A stretch of 34,041 nt of DNA from Chitinophagales bacterium (GCA_025057275.1 JANWXQ010000104.1:1-34041), one strand, 5' to 3'; positions 23,752 to 32,598 are shown, numbered from the stretch's first letter. The notes: generated from the sequence alone by a model not told the origin. Numbers and translations: made by a program.

Positions 23752-25881
23752 ATGAACCGAACCATCCTTTTCGTGATGAGCCTTTTGATAATACCTGCCC
23801 TCTTGGATGCCCAGCAACCCATAAAACCAGCCGATAAGACAGTGATGCAAAACATGCCTGTTTTGCGGGCAGACCAGGCCGGCCTGATGGAGGAAGAACT
23901 GGATACCAACGACTTTGCTTTTTTTTCCGAACAGTTTGCTGACTTCCGCATCCTGCGCTACCAGGTGCCAGGTTTTGAATTGCTGACCCCTCAGCAAAAA
24001 GAACTGTGCTACTACCTGTATCAGGCTGCGCTGAGCGGCCGCGACATTTTCTGGGATCAGAACTACAAGTACAATCTGCTGGTGCGCAAAACGCTGGAAG
24101 CGATTCTGGCCAGCCGGTCAGTGGATCGCAAAAGCGAGGACTTCCGGAAGTTTCAGGAATACGCCAAACGCGTTATGTTCAGTAATGGCATTCATCACGT
24201 TTATTCCAATCACAAAATGCTTCCGGAGTTTTCGCGAACCTGGTTTACTGCACAACTAAAAGCCTGCAAGCCCGAAACGCTGCCCTTACTTCCCAATCAG
24301 TCGTTGGATGATTTTATCCGGTTCATTACGCCGATTCTTTTCGATCCTACTGTGGCTGCCAAAAGGGTCAATAAAGATGCGGGTGCCGATGTGGTGGCCA
24401 CCAGTGCGGTAAATTTCTATGAAAACGTAACGCAGGAAGAAGCATCTTCTTATTACAAAAATCTGTATTCCCGGGCTGCAGCCCAACCGCCTTCTTACGG
24501 ATTAAACAGTAAACTGGTGAAGGAGAATGGTCGCATAGTAGAAAAAGTCTGGCGCATTGGCGGAATGTACGGCCCGGCCATTGAACGAATTGTCTACTGG
24601 CTGGAACAGGCCGAACGCGTGGCCGAAAACGATAACCAGCGCCGCGTCATCCGCCTGCTGATGGAATATTACCGAAGTGGCGATCTGCGCAAGTTTGATG
24701 AATACGCCATAGCCTGGCTGCAGGACACTACGAGCATGGTGGATTTTGTCAACGGCTTTATTGAAGTGTATCACGACCCGCTGGGCTTCAAAGGCTCCTG
24801 GGAGGCCTATGTTTCCATCAAGGATCTGGAAGCTTCGCGCCGCATTAAAACGATCAGCGACCATGCCGCCTGGTTTGAGCAGCATTCGCCCATCATGGAC
24901 GAGCATAAGAAAAAGGATGTCAAAGGCATTTCGGCCAAGGTCATTAATGTGGTGGTCGAAGCGGGCGATCTGGCCCCGCTGACGGCTATAGGCATCAATC
25001 TGCCCAATGCCGAGTGGATTCGGGAACAACATGGCAGCAAAAGCGTCACGTTGGGTAACATCACTTATGCGTACAGCCAGGACGGTCAGCACAGCGGCGT
25101 ACTGGAAGAATTTTATGCCGATGGTCATGTGATTGAACGATTGAAAACCTGTGGTGCTCTGGCCGAAAATCTCCATACCGATCTGCACGAAGTGCTTGGC
25201 CATGCATCAGGACAGATCAATAAAGGCGTCGGCACCTTCCACGAAACACTGAAAAGCTATGCAAGCACTTTGGAAGAGGCCCGAGCCGACCTGGTAGCCT
25301 TGTATTACATTCTGGATCCCAAGCTGGTAGAAATCGGCGTTATGCCTAGTTTGGAATACGGCAAAGCCGCTTACGACCGGTACATCACCAACGGACTGAT
25401 GGTGCAGCTTTCGCGTTTGGGCGAAAAGGAAACCCAACTGGAACAGGCGCACATGCGTTGCCGGCAGCTTATCGCTTCCTGGGCGTTTGAGCAGGGACAG
25501 GCCGAACAGGTAATCAGTCGCAAGGTGGTGAACGGCAAAACCTTCTTTGTCGTTAACGATTACCAAAAACTGCGGGCCTTGTTCGGGCGGCTGCTTCGGG
25601 AAGTGCAGCGCATCAAATCGGAGGGCGATTACGAAGCCGGTAGCCGTTTGGTAGAGACGTATGGCGTGAAAATTGATAAAACCCTTCATCGCGAAGTGCT
25701 GGCCCGATACAGCAAGCTGGGTATTGCTCCTTACCGGGGGTTCATCCAACCGCGGTTAGACCCCATTCGAAACGACAAAGGGCAGATTATTGATGTAAAA
25801 ATTTCTTATCCTAAAGAATTTCTCCCGCAGATGCTTTACTACGGACGAGAATACTCCTTTTTGCCGGTAATCAATGATTAA
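23752..25881 (+). CDS. Dipeptidyl peptidase III family zinc peptidase (M49)
   Basis: 709 residues from ATG 23752, where a signal peptide begins (NRTILFVMSLLIIPALLDAQ); the protein is probably periplasmic. M49 enzymes cut dipeptides from the N-terminus of short peptides using zinc. The hallmark HExxGH is H479-E-V-L-G-H484, followed by ETLKSYASTLEEARADLVALYY, where E508 or E509 of the EExRAD box should be the third zinc ligand and E480 the general base. GSKSVTLGNITYAY and SGVLEEFYADG precede the active site as in other members. The distance between the two boxes (about 29 residues) fits bacterial M49, being shorter than in the human enzyme. A longer frame starting at TTG 23698 was rejected because of the promoter at 23724. 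Confidence 0.9.
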   Translation: MNRTILFVMSLLIIPALLDAQQPIKPADKTVMQNMPVLRADQAGLMEEELDTNDFAFFSEQFADFRILRYQVPGFELLTPQQKELCYYLYQAALSGRDIFWDQNYKYNLLVRKTLEAILASRSVDRKSEDFRKFQEYAKRVMFSNGIHHVYSNHKMLPEFSRTWFTAQLKACKPETLPLLPNQSLDDFIRFITPILFDPTVAAKRVNKDAGADVVATSAVNFYENVTQEEASSYYKNLYSRAAAQPPSYGLNSKLVKENGRIVEKVWRIGGMYGPAIERIVYWLEQAERVAENDNQRRVIRLLMEYYRSGDLRKFDEYAIAWLQDTTSMVDFVNGFIEVYHDPLGFKGSWEAYVSIKDLEASRRIKTISDHAAWFEQHSPIMDEHKKKDVKGISAKVINVVVEAGDLAPLTAIGINLPNAEWIREQHGSKSVTLGNITYAYSQDGQHSGVLEEFYADGHVIERLKTCGALAENLHTDLHEVLGHASGQINKGVGTFHETLKSYASTLEEARADLVALYYILDPKLVEIGVMPSLEYGKAAYDRYITNGLMVQLSRLGEKETQLEQAHMRCRQLIASWAFEQGQAEQVISRKVVNGKTFFVVNDYQKLRALFGRLLREVQRIKSEGDYEAGSRLVETYGVKIDKTLHREVLARYSKLGIAPYRGFIQPRLDPIRNDKGQIIDVKISYPKEFLPQMLYYGREYSFLPVIND

Positions 25882-25886
25882 GGAGT
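25853..25886. terminator. Compound hairpin at the M49 / CHU_C convergent junction
   Basis: ACTCCT (25853-25858) pairs with AGGAGT (25881-25886), and inside it TAATC (25868-25872) pairs with GATTA (25876-25880), loop AAT. The two stems stack on the 3' side, with nine unpaired bases on the 5' side. It spans the M49 stop codon. A second small hairpin TACCG/CGGTA (25908-25922) lies in the end of the opposing gene. No T-run. Confidence 0.4.
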
Positions 25887-25892
25887 GGTCAA

Positions 25893-27986
25893 TCAGCGGA
25901 TGAGTGTTACCGTACCCCGGTATTCTTCCGGTTCGCTTCGTTCACTGCAGGATACTTTAACATAATACATATACGTTTCCATTGCCTGACGTTGTCCCTG
26001 AAGCGTACCGTACCAGGGCAGGCCGCCTGCGGTTTCATAATCGTAAACCAGCATACCCCATCGGTTCCACACGCGGATGGTGTTGATCGTATAGCAACTG
26101 TGCGTAATGATTTGCCAGGCATCGTTGATTCCGTCGCCGTTGGGGGTAAAGGCATTCGGAATGTGCACTTGGGGTTCCGGAATGACGACCCGTACCTCCA
26201 CGCAGGCCGTGTCGCGGCAGGCATTGGTGCCGGTGGCAATCACGCAGTAGGTGACGGTGTCTTCGGGGGCAGCGATGGGATTTTGCAGGGTGTTGTCGTT
26301 AAGCCACTGGGCGGGTTCCCACCAAAAGGAGGCCAGATCGTTACCTTGTGCATACAGATACACCGGCTCCCAACCTTTTACGATACTGTCGGGCTGGGCA
26401 AAGGCGGTTACAGTGGTCGTCATGACATCCACGGTAACGGTTTCCGACAATGAACAACCTCGGGAATCGGTAACGGTAACCTGGTAGGTGGTGGATTCGT
26501 TAGGATAAACTGTGGTGGTGTCGGTGGTAGCGCCGTTACTCCAACTGTAGGTAAGTGTTCCGGTTCCTGTGGCCGTAGCCTTGAGTAAAGCGCCAGTGCC
26601 TTTACACACCGTGGTATCGTTGCTTACCTGCAGGCTCAAAGGAACGTAAGGTAGGGTAGGAATGTTGAGAGTGAGGCCGGTGGCAGACTGGCCGTCTTGT
26701 CCGGCCTGGGCATTGTTCGTGGCATTCAGGCAGGCAGTGCCTGAAACGGTTCCGGCTGCGCCGCCATTCATAGTGGCCGGCGGCAAAGCTGAAGCGGAAA
26801 CAAGCACGAGGCCACCGCCACCGCCACCGCCGGGGCCAAAGCAGGAGTCCGCTGCAAAGGCACCATTGTCCACATTTCCCCCTTTTCCACCTCGGGCCTC
26901 CACCGTGAGGCCGTTGAACGACGACACGTCGAGCAGCACCATGCCTGCGCCCCCGCCGCCGCCGGCGCCGTCAGCCTGCGCGGTGGCATTAACATCCAAG
27001 CCATTTGCGGCAATTCGGAATCCGTTTCCTTCAATGGCCTGGGCACGTATCAGGATAATGCCTCCGCCATTGCCTCCGGCCGTTGAGCCTCCGTTATTGC
27101 CATCGCCGGCGCCGCCACCTCCGCCAAAAAACAGTCGGCTGCCCGGGCTGCTGCTCAAGGCATAACCACCTGCTCCACCATGCATTCCTTCACAGCCACT
27201 TCCCGCATTATTGCGTCGGCCACCTGTTCCTCCCATACCCACATTGCTACCGCCGCCGCCACCGCAGTTGCTGTCATTGCCACCCCCGCCGCCGTTGGCG
27301 GGTGCTCCGCGACCAAACGGTTCGGATAACGGACCGGCTATACTTTCTCCCTTGTATCCTCCGGCATCAGAAGCAGCCGAGCGATAGCCAGCATAGCCGG
27401 TGCCGCTATTGTAACAGGTCATCTCATTGGCCGCAGTGCCACCGCGAAAGCCCGTGCCGCTGGCATCTATATCAGCTAACAAATGCACGGTGCCGGTGGC
27501 GGTCAATGCGATAACGCCCCCGCTCAACCCATCCCAGGGTTTGGCCTGAAGAGGTGCTGCCACCCAGACATCACCCAGGTAACGGGGCACGTGCACCAAC
27601 TGATATCTACCCGTCGGGGAAAAGGCAGGAGTGATCGCTTCCTCAAAGGTGATGTTGTTAAACGTCACATCACTGACGGTTAGCAACTCGTAGTAACCGG
27701 CTCCCTGCCAATCGGTGATGCTGCCATAGGTGGCCAGGTCGCTAAGGTCAATGGTGGCGCCATCCACCTGCATCAACAGGACCTGATCGCCAATGGTCAG
27801 ATTATTTACCAGAAAAGGAACAGAAACCCGGTTGTTGCAGATGTCCAGTGCCATAACCGGGAAATACGTATTAATAATTCCTCCAATAAGTTGTTGTGCT
27901 GCTGCGGGTACTGCGCACAGCAGCCATAAAAACCCGAATGCCGTCTTCAATACGCGATGCGTTGTATGCGGCCGGTATGGGGTCAT
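25893..27986 (-). CDS. Glycine-rich secreted protein with gliding-motility (T9SS type B) C-terminal domain
   Basis: 697 residues. A signal peptide (VLKTAFGFLWLLCAVPAAAQQ) is followed by a beta-rich N-terminal region (about 35-200), a long Gly/Ala/Asn-rich block (about 200-435) full of GGGGG and GGxGG repeats, a PKD-like domain (about 450-530, with TYSWSNGATTDTTTVYP and TYQVTVTDSRGC), another short Ig-like part, and the CHU_C tail beginning IPNAFTPNGDGINDAW and ending in EYRGTVTLIR. The glycine-rich block resembles those in large surface adhesins, but no binding partner is evident. It follows the CotH gene with a one-base TAATG overlap, so its translation is probably coupled. Confidence 0.85.
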   Translation of the reverse strand: MTPYRPHTTHRVLKTAFGFLWLLCAVPAAAQQLIGGIINTYFPVMALDICNNRVSVPFLVNNLTIGDQVLLMQVDGATIDLSDLATYGSITDWQGAGYYELLTVSDVTFNNITFEEAITPAFSPTGRYQLVHVPRYLGDVWVAAPLQAKPWDGLSGGVIALTATGTVHLLADIDASGTGFRGGTAANEMTCYNSGTGYAGYRSAASDAGGYKGESIAGPLSEPFGRGAPANGGGGGNDSNCGGGGGSNVGMGGTGGRRNNAGSGCEGMHGGAGGYALSSSPGSRLFFGGGGGAGDGNNGGSTAGGNGGGIILIRAQAIEGNGFRIAANGLDVNATAQADGAGGGGGAGMVLLDVSSFNGLTVEARGGKGGNVDNGAFAADSCFGPGGGGGGGLVLVSASALPPATMNGGAAGTVSGTACLNATNNAQAGQDGQSATGLTLNIPTLPYVPLSLQVSNDTTVCKGTGALLKATATGTGTLTYSWSNGATTDTTTVYPNESTTYQVTVTDSRGCSLSETVTVDVMTTTVTAFAQPDSIVKGWEPVYLYAQGNDLASFWWEPAQWLNDNTLQNPIAAPEDTVTYCVIATGTNACRDTACVEVRVVIPEPQVHIPNAFTPNGDGINDAWQIITHSCYTINTIRVWNRWGMLVYDYETAGGLPWYGTLQGQRQAMETYMYYVKVSCSERSEPEEYRGTVTLIR

Positions 27987-30748
27987 TATTCAGGCAGGAA
28001 GACCATTTTGATATACTGCTGAAAGCCCGGATAGCTGATATCCAGCAGATAAACGCCTGCGCTAAGTCCAAATTCCTGCAAGCTGATATCCACCCGGTGC
28101 TGACCCGGCTGAGCCAGTTCGGGATAGCGGCTAACCAGTTCGGCCTGTATCTGCCCTGTTGCAGACAACAGCCGGATCTGCAGGTCCTGTGGACTCAGGA
28201 GGCTATAGCTCAATGTGAAGCGATCCTGAGTGAGGGTGGGGAAAGCCATCAGGCCGGTGAGGTTATCGTCAGGCAAGCCGGTGGATTTTTCGAAATGAGC
28301 CACAATCTGATCGGCGCCAAAAAGGGCAAAGGAAGCCTGCGGGCTGGTGCTGTTCGGATTGACGAAGTGAATTCCCGCCGACCAGTAATCGAACTGGTAC
28401 CCCGTGGCCGGAACAGCCTGCAGATCAATATGGGTTCCGCTCAAAAAGGTGGCGGAATACGGAAAATTGGAGATACCCGTTCCTTCCACCACGAGCGAAC
28501 CGCTGCCTGCCGGAATGACATCGAAGGTGAGGGCAAATTCCGGAAGGATGATCTTGAACACAGCCGTTACCACATCGTCGGAGGTCAGATTAAGAAAAAT
28601 GGAATCTGAATTGGTTCCGGGATTGACTACGTTGTTGTTGACCAGCCAGTGGCTGAACATCATGTTGTTGTTCGGGATGGCTTTTGCCTTGAAGCCCAGA
28701 TTGATTCCGCCATAATACGAACCTGACCATGGGTAGTTTTTGGGAGTAAAGGTGTTTATGGTAACTGTGCCGGCGCCTGCAGGCTGCACATCCACGGTAA
28801 CCTGGTAGGGTCCGGTAACCTGGTAGCAATCCACGATGCCTGCAGCAATGGCAGCACACCGTTGCAGCATGAAGTTTTCCAGATAGTTCAGGTTGTTCTG
28901 CCAGCCGGTAACGGATCCGCCCCAGCGCGCCGTATGGCCGGGCATTTCGGCCAGCAGCAGGTCAGCAAATTCCTGTTTGAGGGCTACCATGCTGTCGCAG
29001 GAGAAAACGGTATTGAGCAATTCCGCATAGCGGTTGATATACATCGCTTTGAACTCGTCGTTCTTGAGCAGTTCGTCCAGAATGTCCAGATGACCCATGT
29101 TGGGTCCGGCATTGTTGAAAACGGAATTGAGGTCACACGGATCGGCAGTGTAATTGGTGGTAGGCCACCCGGAGTAGTTCTGTCCCAGTCCCAGAACATT
29201 ATCCTGATCCCACAGGGAATAGGTCCATTTGGTGCGGCCGCCGGTCTGGTCGCGACCCCGCCACCACATGGTGTTCCAGTTGATCCAGTCGCAGTTGACC
29301 AGAAAAGTGTTAAGCATCATGTAGTCAATCACGCTCTTCAGATTGAGGCGTTCCTTGACGTATTCATAGTTGGCCTGAACCGTCATGGAATTAATCATAA
29401 TAAAATTGTATAAATTCTTCCATGCCGTATCGCTGCCGTATTTGACGTTCAGACCGCCCCAATAGGCCAACACGTCAATGTATTCTTCTTCCTGGTCGTA
29501 GTAGTAATCGGTGAAATCGGGTTCATCCATTTTTTCCCTGACTTCATAAATGCCCCAGTATTGACCGTTGATATAGACGATGCCGTGTTCGTTGGTTCGC
29601 AGGTCCATTTCCAGATTATTGCGCAGGGCCAGGGTATGCACGAACGCATCGCGCATGTGGCAGGGAGCCGTTCCCCAACTAAACGGATAATTGTCGGAAG
29701 CTCCTGCCTTCAGGATGAGGTGATCAAAGGAAGGCCGGTCGCGGTCGGCAAAAATTTTATAGGGAATCTGATGAGCATATCCGTAATCGTCTTCGATCTC
29801 GAAGTCTATCCCTTTTTGTGGAAATGCCCAGGAATCGTTGCCGTGCGGGTCCACCTTGCCTTCTCCGTCAGCGCGCAGGATGCGGTCTTTATCGTAGAAC
29901 TCCAGGTAGGCATCGATATCATAGGTGCCCCAACTGTTGAACAAAGTGCTGAAATCTCCGGAGGCCAGCGACAGCACGTAGTACCGGGAATCATGGGTAA
30001 CATTGATGAAATACGTATTGGCCACTTCAAAACTGGGCAGCAAACCTGCAGCGCTGTTGAAGGCACGTGCCCGCAGAAACTTGGTGCTGGTAATACTGAT
30101 CGGTCCGGTATATACCGGTGAAGAGGTGGTAGGCCTTGAACCATCCAGTGTGTAATGAATGGTGGCATTGGGGTCGGCACAGCTTAACGTTACGGTAACA
30201 GATCCGGTATAAAATCCTTCCGGAAGGTCAGCGACCGGCGCCGGCACGTAGGCCGCGTAGCCTGTGCCGTTACTTGCATTCGGGGTAGGAGCAGTGAATA
30301 CCACCCAATTGGAAGATCCATTAGGTGAACGACCGTAAGAATGATTTTTCTGCGTCAGGGTAAGAGCCACCTGATCTACCACATTTCCTGATGCATCACT
30401 CAGAACAATATGTTCAAATTTGGTTTGGGTCAAACGAAAATTGGTATGCACGTGGTTGGTGGTAGTCAGGTTGCGATTGGATGCCCAGATCAGCTTAAAC
30501 TGTCCGGCATTGATCGTTACGCCGTTGGGAATCTTATACTTTAACGGATCAGCAGGGTCGTCGGAGATGTACCAACCGGAAAGATCGGCTGTTGTGGAAC
30601 CGGCATTGTAGAGTTCCACATAATCTTCGTAATCGCCAAAGTTGTCAGGGATGATGTTTCGGTTGGAACAGGAATACTCGTTAATGACTACCTGTCCCCA
30701 GATCAAACCGGGAAACAGCCATATAGGAATCAGTAACAATTTGTTCAT
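27986..30748 (-). CDS. Secreted CotH-kinase / lamin-tail protein with T9SS type A domain
   Basis: 920 residues. Order of domains: signal peptide (1-18), lamin-tail (LTD) domain about 19-140 (VVINEYSCSNRN, ELYNAGSTTADLSGWYISD), a chitobiase C-terminal-like beta domain about 170-240 (ATIHYTLDGSRPT), a CotH kinase-like region about 260-600 with GIVYINGQYWGIYEVREKMD and SLWDQDNVLGLG, two InlB/divergent Ig-like repeats (about 650-735 and 736-825, each with VxPAGxGxV and a HWxxN / YWSAG strand), and a T9SS type A tail. CotH is an atypical protein kinase of spore coats, but the kinase residues were not checked in full, so activity is open. It is the first gene of a two-gene unit; its promoter is at 30772-30799. 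Confidence 0.85.
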   Translation of the reverse strand: MNKLLLIPIWLFPGLIWGQVVINEYSCSNRNIIPDNFGDYEDYVELYNAGSTTADLSGWYISDDPADPLKYKIPNGVTINAGQFKLIWASNRNLTTTNHVHTNFRLTQTKFEHIVLSDASGNVVDQVALTLTQKNHSYGRSPNGSSNWVVFTAPTPNASNGTGYAAYVPAPVADLPEGFYTGSVTVTLSCADPNATIHYTLDGSRPTTSSPVYTGPISITSTKFLRARAFNSAAGLLPSFEVANTYFINVTHDSRYYVLSLASGDFSTLFNSWGTYDIDAYLEFYDKDRILRADGEGKVDPHGNDSWAFPQKGIDFEIEDDYGYAHQIPYKIFADRDRPSFDHLILKAGASDNYPFSWGTAPCHMRDAFVHTLALRNNLEMDLRTNEHGIVYINGQYWGIYEVREKMDEPDFTDYYYDQEEEYIDVLAYWGGLNVKYGSDTAWKNLYNFIMINSMTVQANYEYVKERLNLKSVIDYMMLNTFLVNCDWINWNTMWWRGRDQTGGRTKWTYSLWDQDNVLGLGQNYSGWPTTNYTADPCDLNSVFNNAGPNMGHLDILDELLKNDEFKAMYINRYAELLNTVFSCDSMVALKQEFADLLLAEMPGHTARWGGSVTGWQNNLNYLENFMLQRCAAIAAGIVDCYQVTGPYQVTVDVQPAGAGTVTINTFTPKNYPWSGSYYGGINLGFKAKAIPNNNMMFSHWLVNNNVVNPGTNSDSIFLNLTSDDVVTAVFKIILPEFALTFDVIPAGSGSLVVEGTGISNFPYSATFLSGTHIDLQAVPATGYQFDYWSAGIHFVNPNSTSPQASFALFGADQIVAHFEKSTGLPDDNLTGLMAFPTLTQDRFTLSYSLLSPQDLQIRLLSATGQIQAELVSRYPELAQPGQHRVDISLQEFGLSAGVYLLDISYPGFQQYIKMVFLPE

Positions 30749-30771
30749 TTGTCCCCCACCTTAGGAAGGCT

Positions 30772-30799
30772 TAAAGATAGGTAAATCGCTCAAAGTCAA
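30772..30799 (-). promoter_or_regulatory. Promoter of the CotH/CHU_C operon
   Basis: On the minus strand TTG (30797-30799) is followed after 17 bases by TATCTTTA (30772-30779), one base off TAnnTTTG, 23 bases before the start at 30748. It lies in the 53-base divergent gap shared with msrA. Confidence 0.5.
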
Positions 30800-30801
30800 C
30801 A

Positions 30802-31410
30802 ATGAGGCCCGATGCAAACGATTCCGGCTTATCCACGTCCCCGGGTGAACCCCATCGGCGTGAGGCCATCCAAACCATCTATCTGGGAGGCGGATGTTTC
30901 TGGTGTATGGATGCGGTGTTTCGCCGAATCAGAGGGGTGCTCCGGGTGCGTTGCGGTTATATGGGTGGCCATATTATCCAGCCTTCTTACAGGCAGGTTT
31001 GTAGCGGAACCACCGGCCATGCAGAAGTGGTAGAAGTCATTTTTGATGAAGAAGCCCTGGCATTGTCTGCCTTGCTGGAGGTGTTTTTTGCAGCCCACGA
31101 TCCCACCACGCTGAACCGGCAGGGTGCCGACGTGGGAACCCAGTATCGTTCTGTTGTTTTTTGCAGCAGCGCTGAACAAAGGCAAGCAGTAGAACGCTTC
31201 ATTAACGATCTGGAGCAGTGCCGGACTTTTGACCGGCCTGTGGTAACCCAGTTGGCCGATGCCGGCCCATTTTATCCGGCTGAGGACTATCATCAAAACT
31301 ATTACGATGGTAATTTATATGCCCCTTATTGTCAATATGTTATATTGCCTAAGTTAGAAAAGATAAACAAACAATTTCCCGGCCTTTTGGTCAATGCGAA
31401 GAACACCTGA
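30802..31410 (+). CDS. msrA: Peptide methionine (S)-S-oxide reductase
   Basis: 202 residues. Reduces the S epimer of methionine sulfoxide in proteins. The active site is C32 in GGGCFWCMDAVF, followed by the GYMGG, GTTGHAEVVEVIFDE, HDPTTLNRQGADVGTQYRS and YHQNYY motifs of MsrA. The CFWC form with a second Cys (C35) is a known variant. The first ~20 residues (MRPDANDSGLSTSPGEPH) are polar with no signal peptide, so it is cytoplasmic. Start: ATG 30802. It diverges from the CotH gene and its stop codon directly abuts the stop of the convergent gene, with no base between. Confidence 0.94.
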   Translation: MRPDANDSGLSTSPGEPHRREAIQTIYLGGGCFWCMDAVFRRIRGVLRVRCGYMGGHIIQPSYRQVCSGTTGHAEVVEVIFDEEALALSALLEVFFAAHDPTTLNRQGADVGTQYRSVVFCSSAEQRQAVERFINDLEQCRTFDRPVVTQLADAGPFYPAEDYHQNYYDGNLYAPYCQYVILPKLEKINKQFPGLLVNAKNT

Positions 31411-31452
31411 CTAACCGGTTGCTTTCCTCCATTTGCGGCGGTCAACGGTTAG
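31411..31452. terminator. Hairpin at the msrA / binding-protein convergent junction
   Basis: CTAACC (31411-31416) pairs with GGTTAG (31447-31452) and GTTG (31418-31421) with CAAC (31443-31446), ten pairs with one bulged G and a 21-base loop. It begins exactly at the minus-strand stop codon, so it is wholly coding for the opposite gene. No T-run. Confidence 0.42.
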
Positions 31453-32598
31453 AAGAAACAGCCCCTTGTTTTCCCGATAGATGACGTCTTCGCCTTTCAT
31501 TACGGGCACCACCTTGAAAACGCAGGCCAGGGGCGAGTAGGCAGGAGGAGGGAAGGCGCCCATCATCCAGCGACCAAAGCGATACAACTGATTTCCGAAA
31601 TACAGCCCATGGTCGTACCCCCGAACGGCATTTTCAGAAGGGGATAGCTGAAAACGACTCTGGTAGCGTTTGCGGAACGCTACAAGGGCGCTATCGTTAC
31701 GGTCGTAAAAGAAGGCAGAGGAGGCCAGACAATTCAGCGTATCCAACGCCGACAGCGACAGACGGTCCAGGGCCCGCCAGCCGGGCATTCCGATAAGCTG
31801 AATGCGTTTGCTGTTGTGGCGCACAAGTTGTGTGGTAACGGAGTTGATGAAATGTGCATCGGTGGAAGCGACGATCACCACGTTGGTAAGCAGACTGCTG
31901 AGCGAATCGTTCAGTTGACGAAGGAGCGGGCGAGCGGAATCAGCTAAAACCACCATGGGCAGCGGGTAAAGGCCGGAATCCACTTTTCTTTGATTGGCAG
32001 CCAGAAAAAGGGAGGTCAGTTCTTTTTCCTGTGCAACCTGAGGCTGGCCTATCAGCAGAATGCGGTCAGCAAAATGGCGTTGATAGATGTAGTCAAAAAG
32101 AAATTCGCAATGGGTACGTAGGGTGGCAGAAGTCAGAATAAAATACGGATTGTTCCAGGTCTGCATGGAGGGAACCGGTCCGGCATAAACCAGAGGCACC
32201 TGATGCCGGGCAGAGAACCGGTTGATATGTTTTAATGCATGGCCCTGGGCCGTAGTGAACAGCAGGTGAGCATTCTGTAAAAGGCGCAGGTCTTGCTCCA
32301 GTTGCGCAGAGTCGGAGGTGTTCACCACCTGTATGTCGGCATTCATACCCCGGTTGGCCAGCTCTTCCAGGGCCAACAGCAGCCCCTGGTAATACTCAAC
32401 TGCCGTCTGGGTTTCGGCAGGAAAGAAAAAATCCTCTTCGCTGTTAACGAAAACGCGGTTGCTGTGCAGCGGCAACAATACGCCGATTCGGAAAATCGTG
32501 TCGTTGCCGGTAAACCGGTTGGTATTTTGAGCATGCAGCAGCAGGGGTGCACCTGCCTGAAAAAGGAGAAGCAGCCATACGAGGGGTTTGGCGGTCAT
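31411..32598 (-). CDS. PBP1-fold (type I periplasmic binding protein-like) secreted protein, unknown ligand
   Basis: 395 residues from ATG 32598 (an ATG at 32604 is also in frame); the 32598 start overlaps the guaA stop as ATGA, which favours it. A signal peptide (PLVWLLLLFQAGAPLLLHAQ) has no lipobox Cys. The mature part shows the Leu/Ile/Val-binding-like fold: FRIGVLLPLHSN, EYYQGLLLALEEL near residues 70-85, VPLVYAGPVPSMQTWNNPYFILTSAT, and a second lobe with VVIVASTDAHFINSVTTQL, GYDHGLYFGNQLYRFG. In many Bacteroidota the gene after guaA encodes a LysM protein with such a lobe; no LysM repeat is visible here. It may act in cell-wall or nutrient sensing; no transporter genes are adjacent. Confidence 0.7.
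   Translation of the reverse strand: MTAKPLVWLLLLFQAGAPLLLHAQNTNRFTGNDTIFRIGVLLPLHSNRVFVNSEEDFFFPAETQTAVEYYQGLLLALEELANRGMNADIQVVNTSDSAQLEQDLRLLQNAHLLFTTAQGHALKHINRFSARHQVPLVYAGPVPSMQTWNNPYFILTSATLRTHCEFLFDYIYQRHFADRILLIGQPQVAQEKELTSLFLAANQRKVDSGLYPLPMVVLADSARPLLRQLNDSLSSLLTNVVIVASTDAHFINSVTTQLVRHNSKRIQLIGMPGWRALDRLSLSALDTLNCLASSAFFYDRNDSALVAFRKRYQSRFQLSPSENAVRGYDHGLYFGNQLYRFGRWMMGAFPPPAYSPLACVFKVVPVMKGEDVIYRENKGLFLLTVDRRKWRKATG

Noticed and set aside
24502-25203. 233-residue minus-strand frame inside the M49 gene
   Set aside because: Antisense shadow covering the catalytic region of a clear zinc peptidase.
26750-27320. GC-rich CGCCACCGCC tracts that resemble tandem repeats or a CRISPR
   Set aside because: They are codons for poly-glycine stretches on the minus strand; spacing is irregular and there are no unique spacers.
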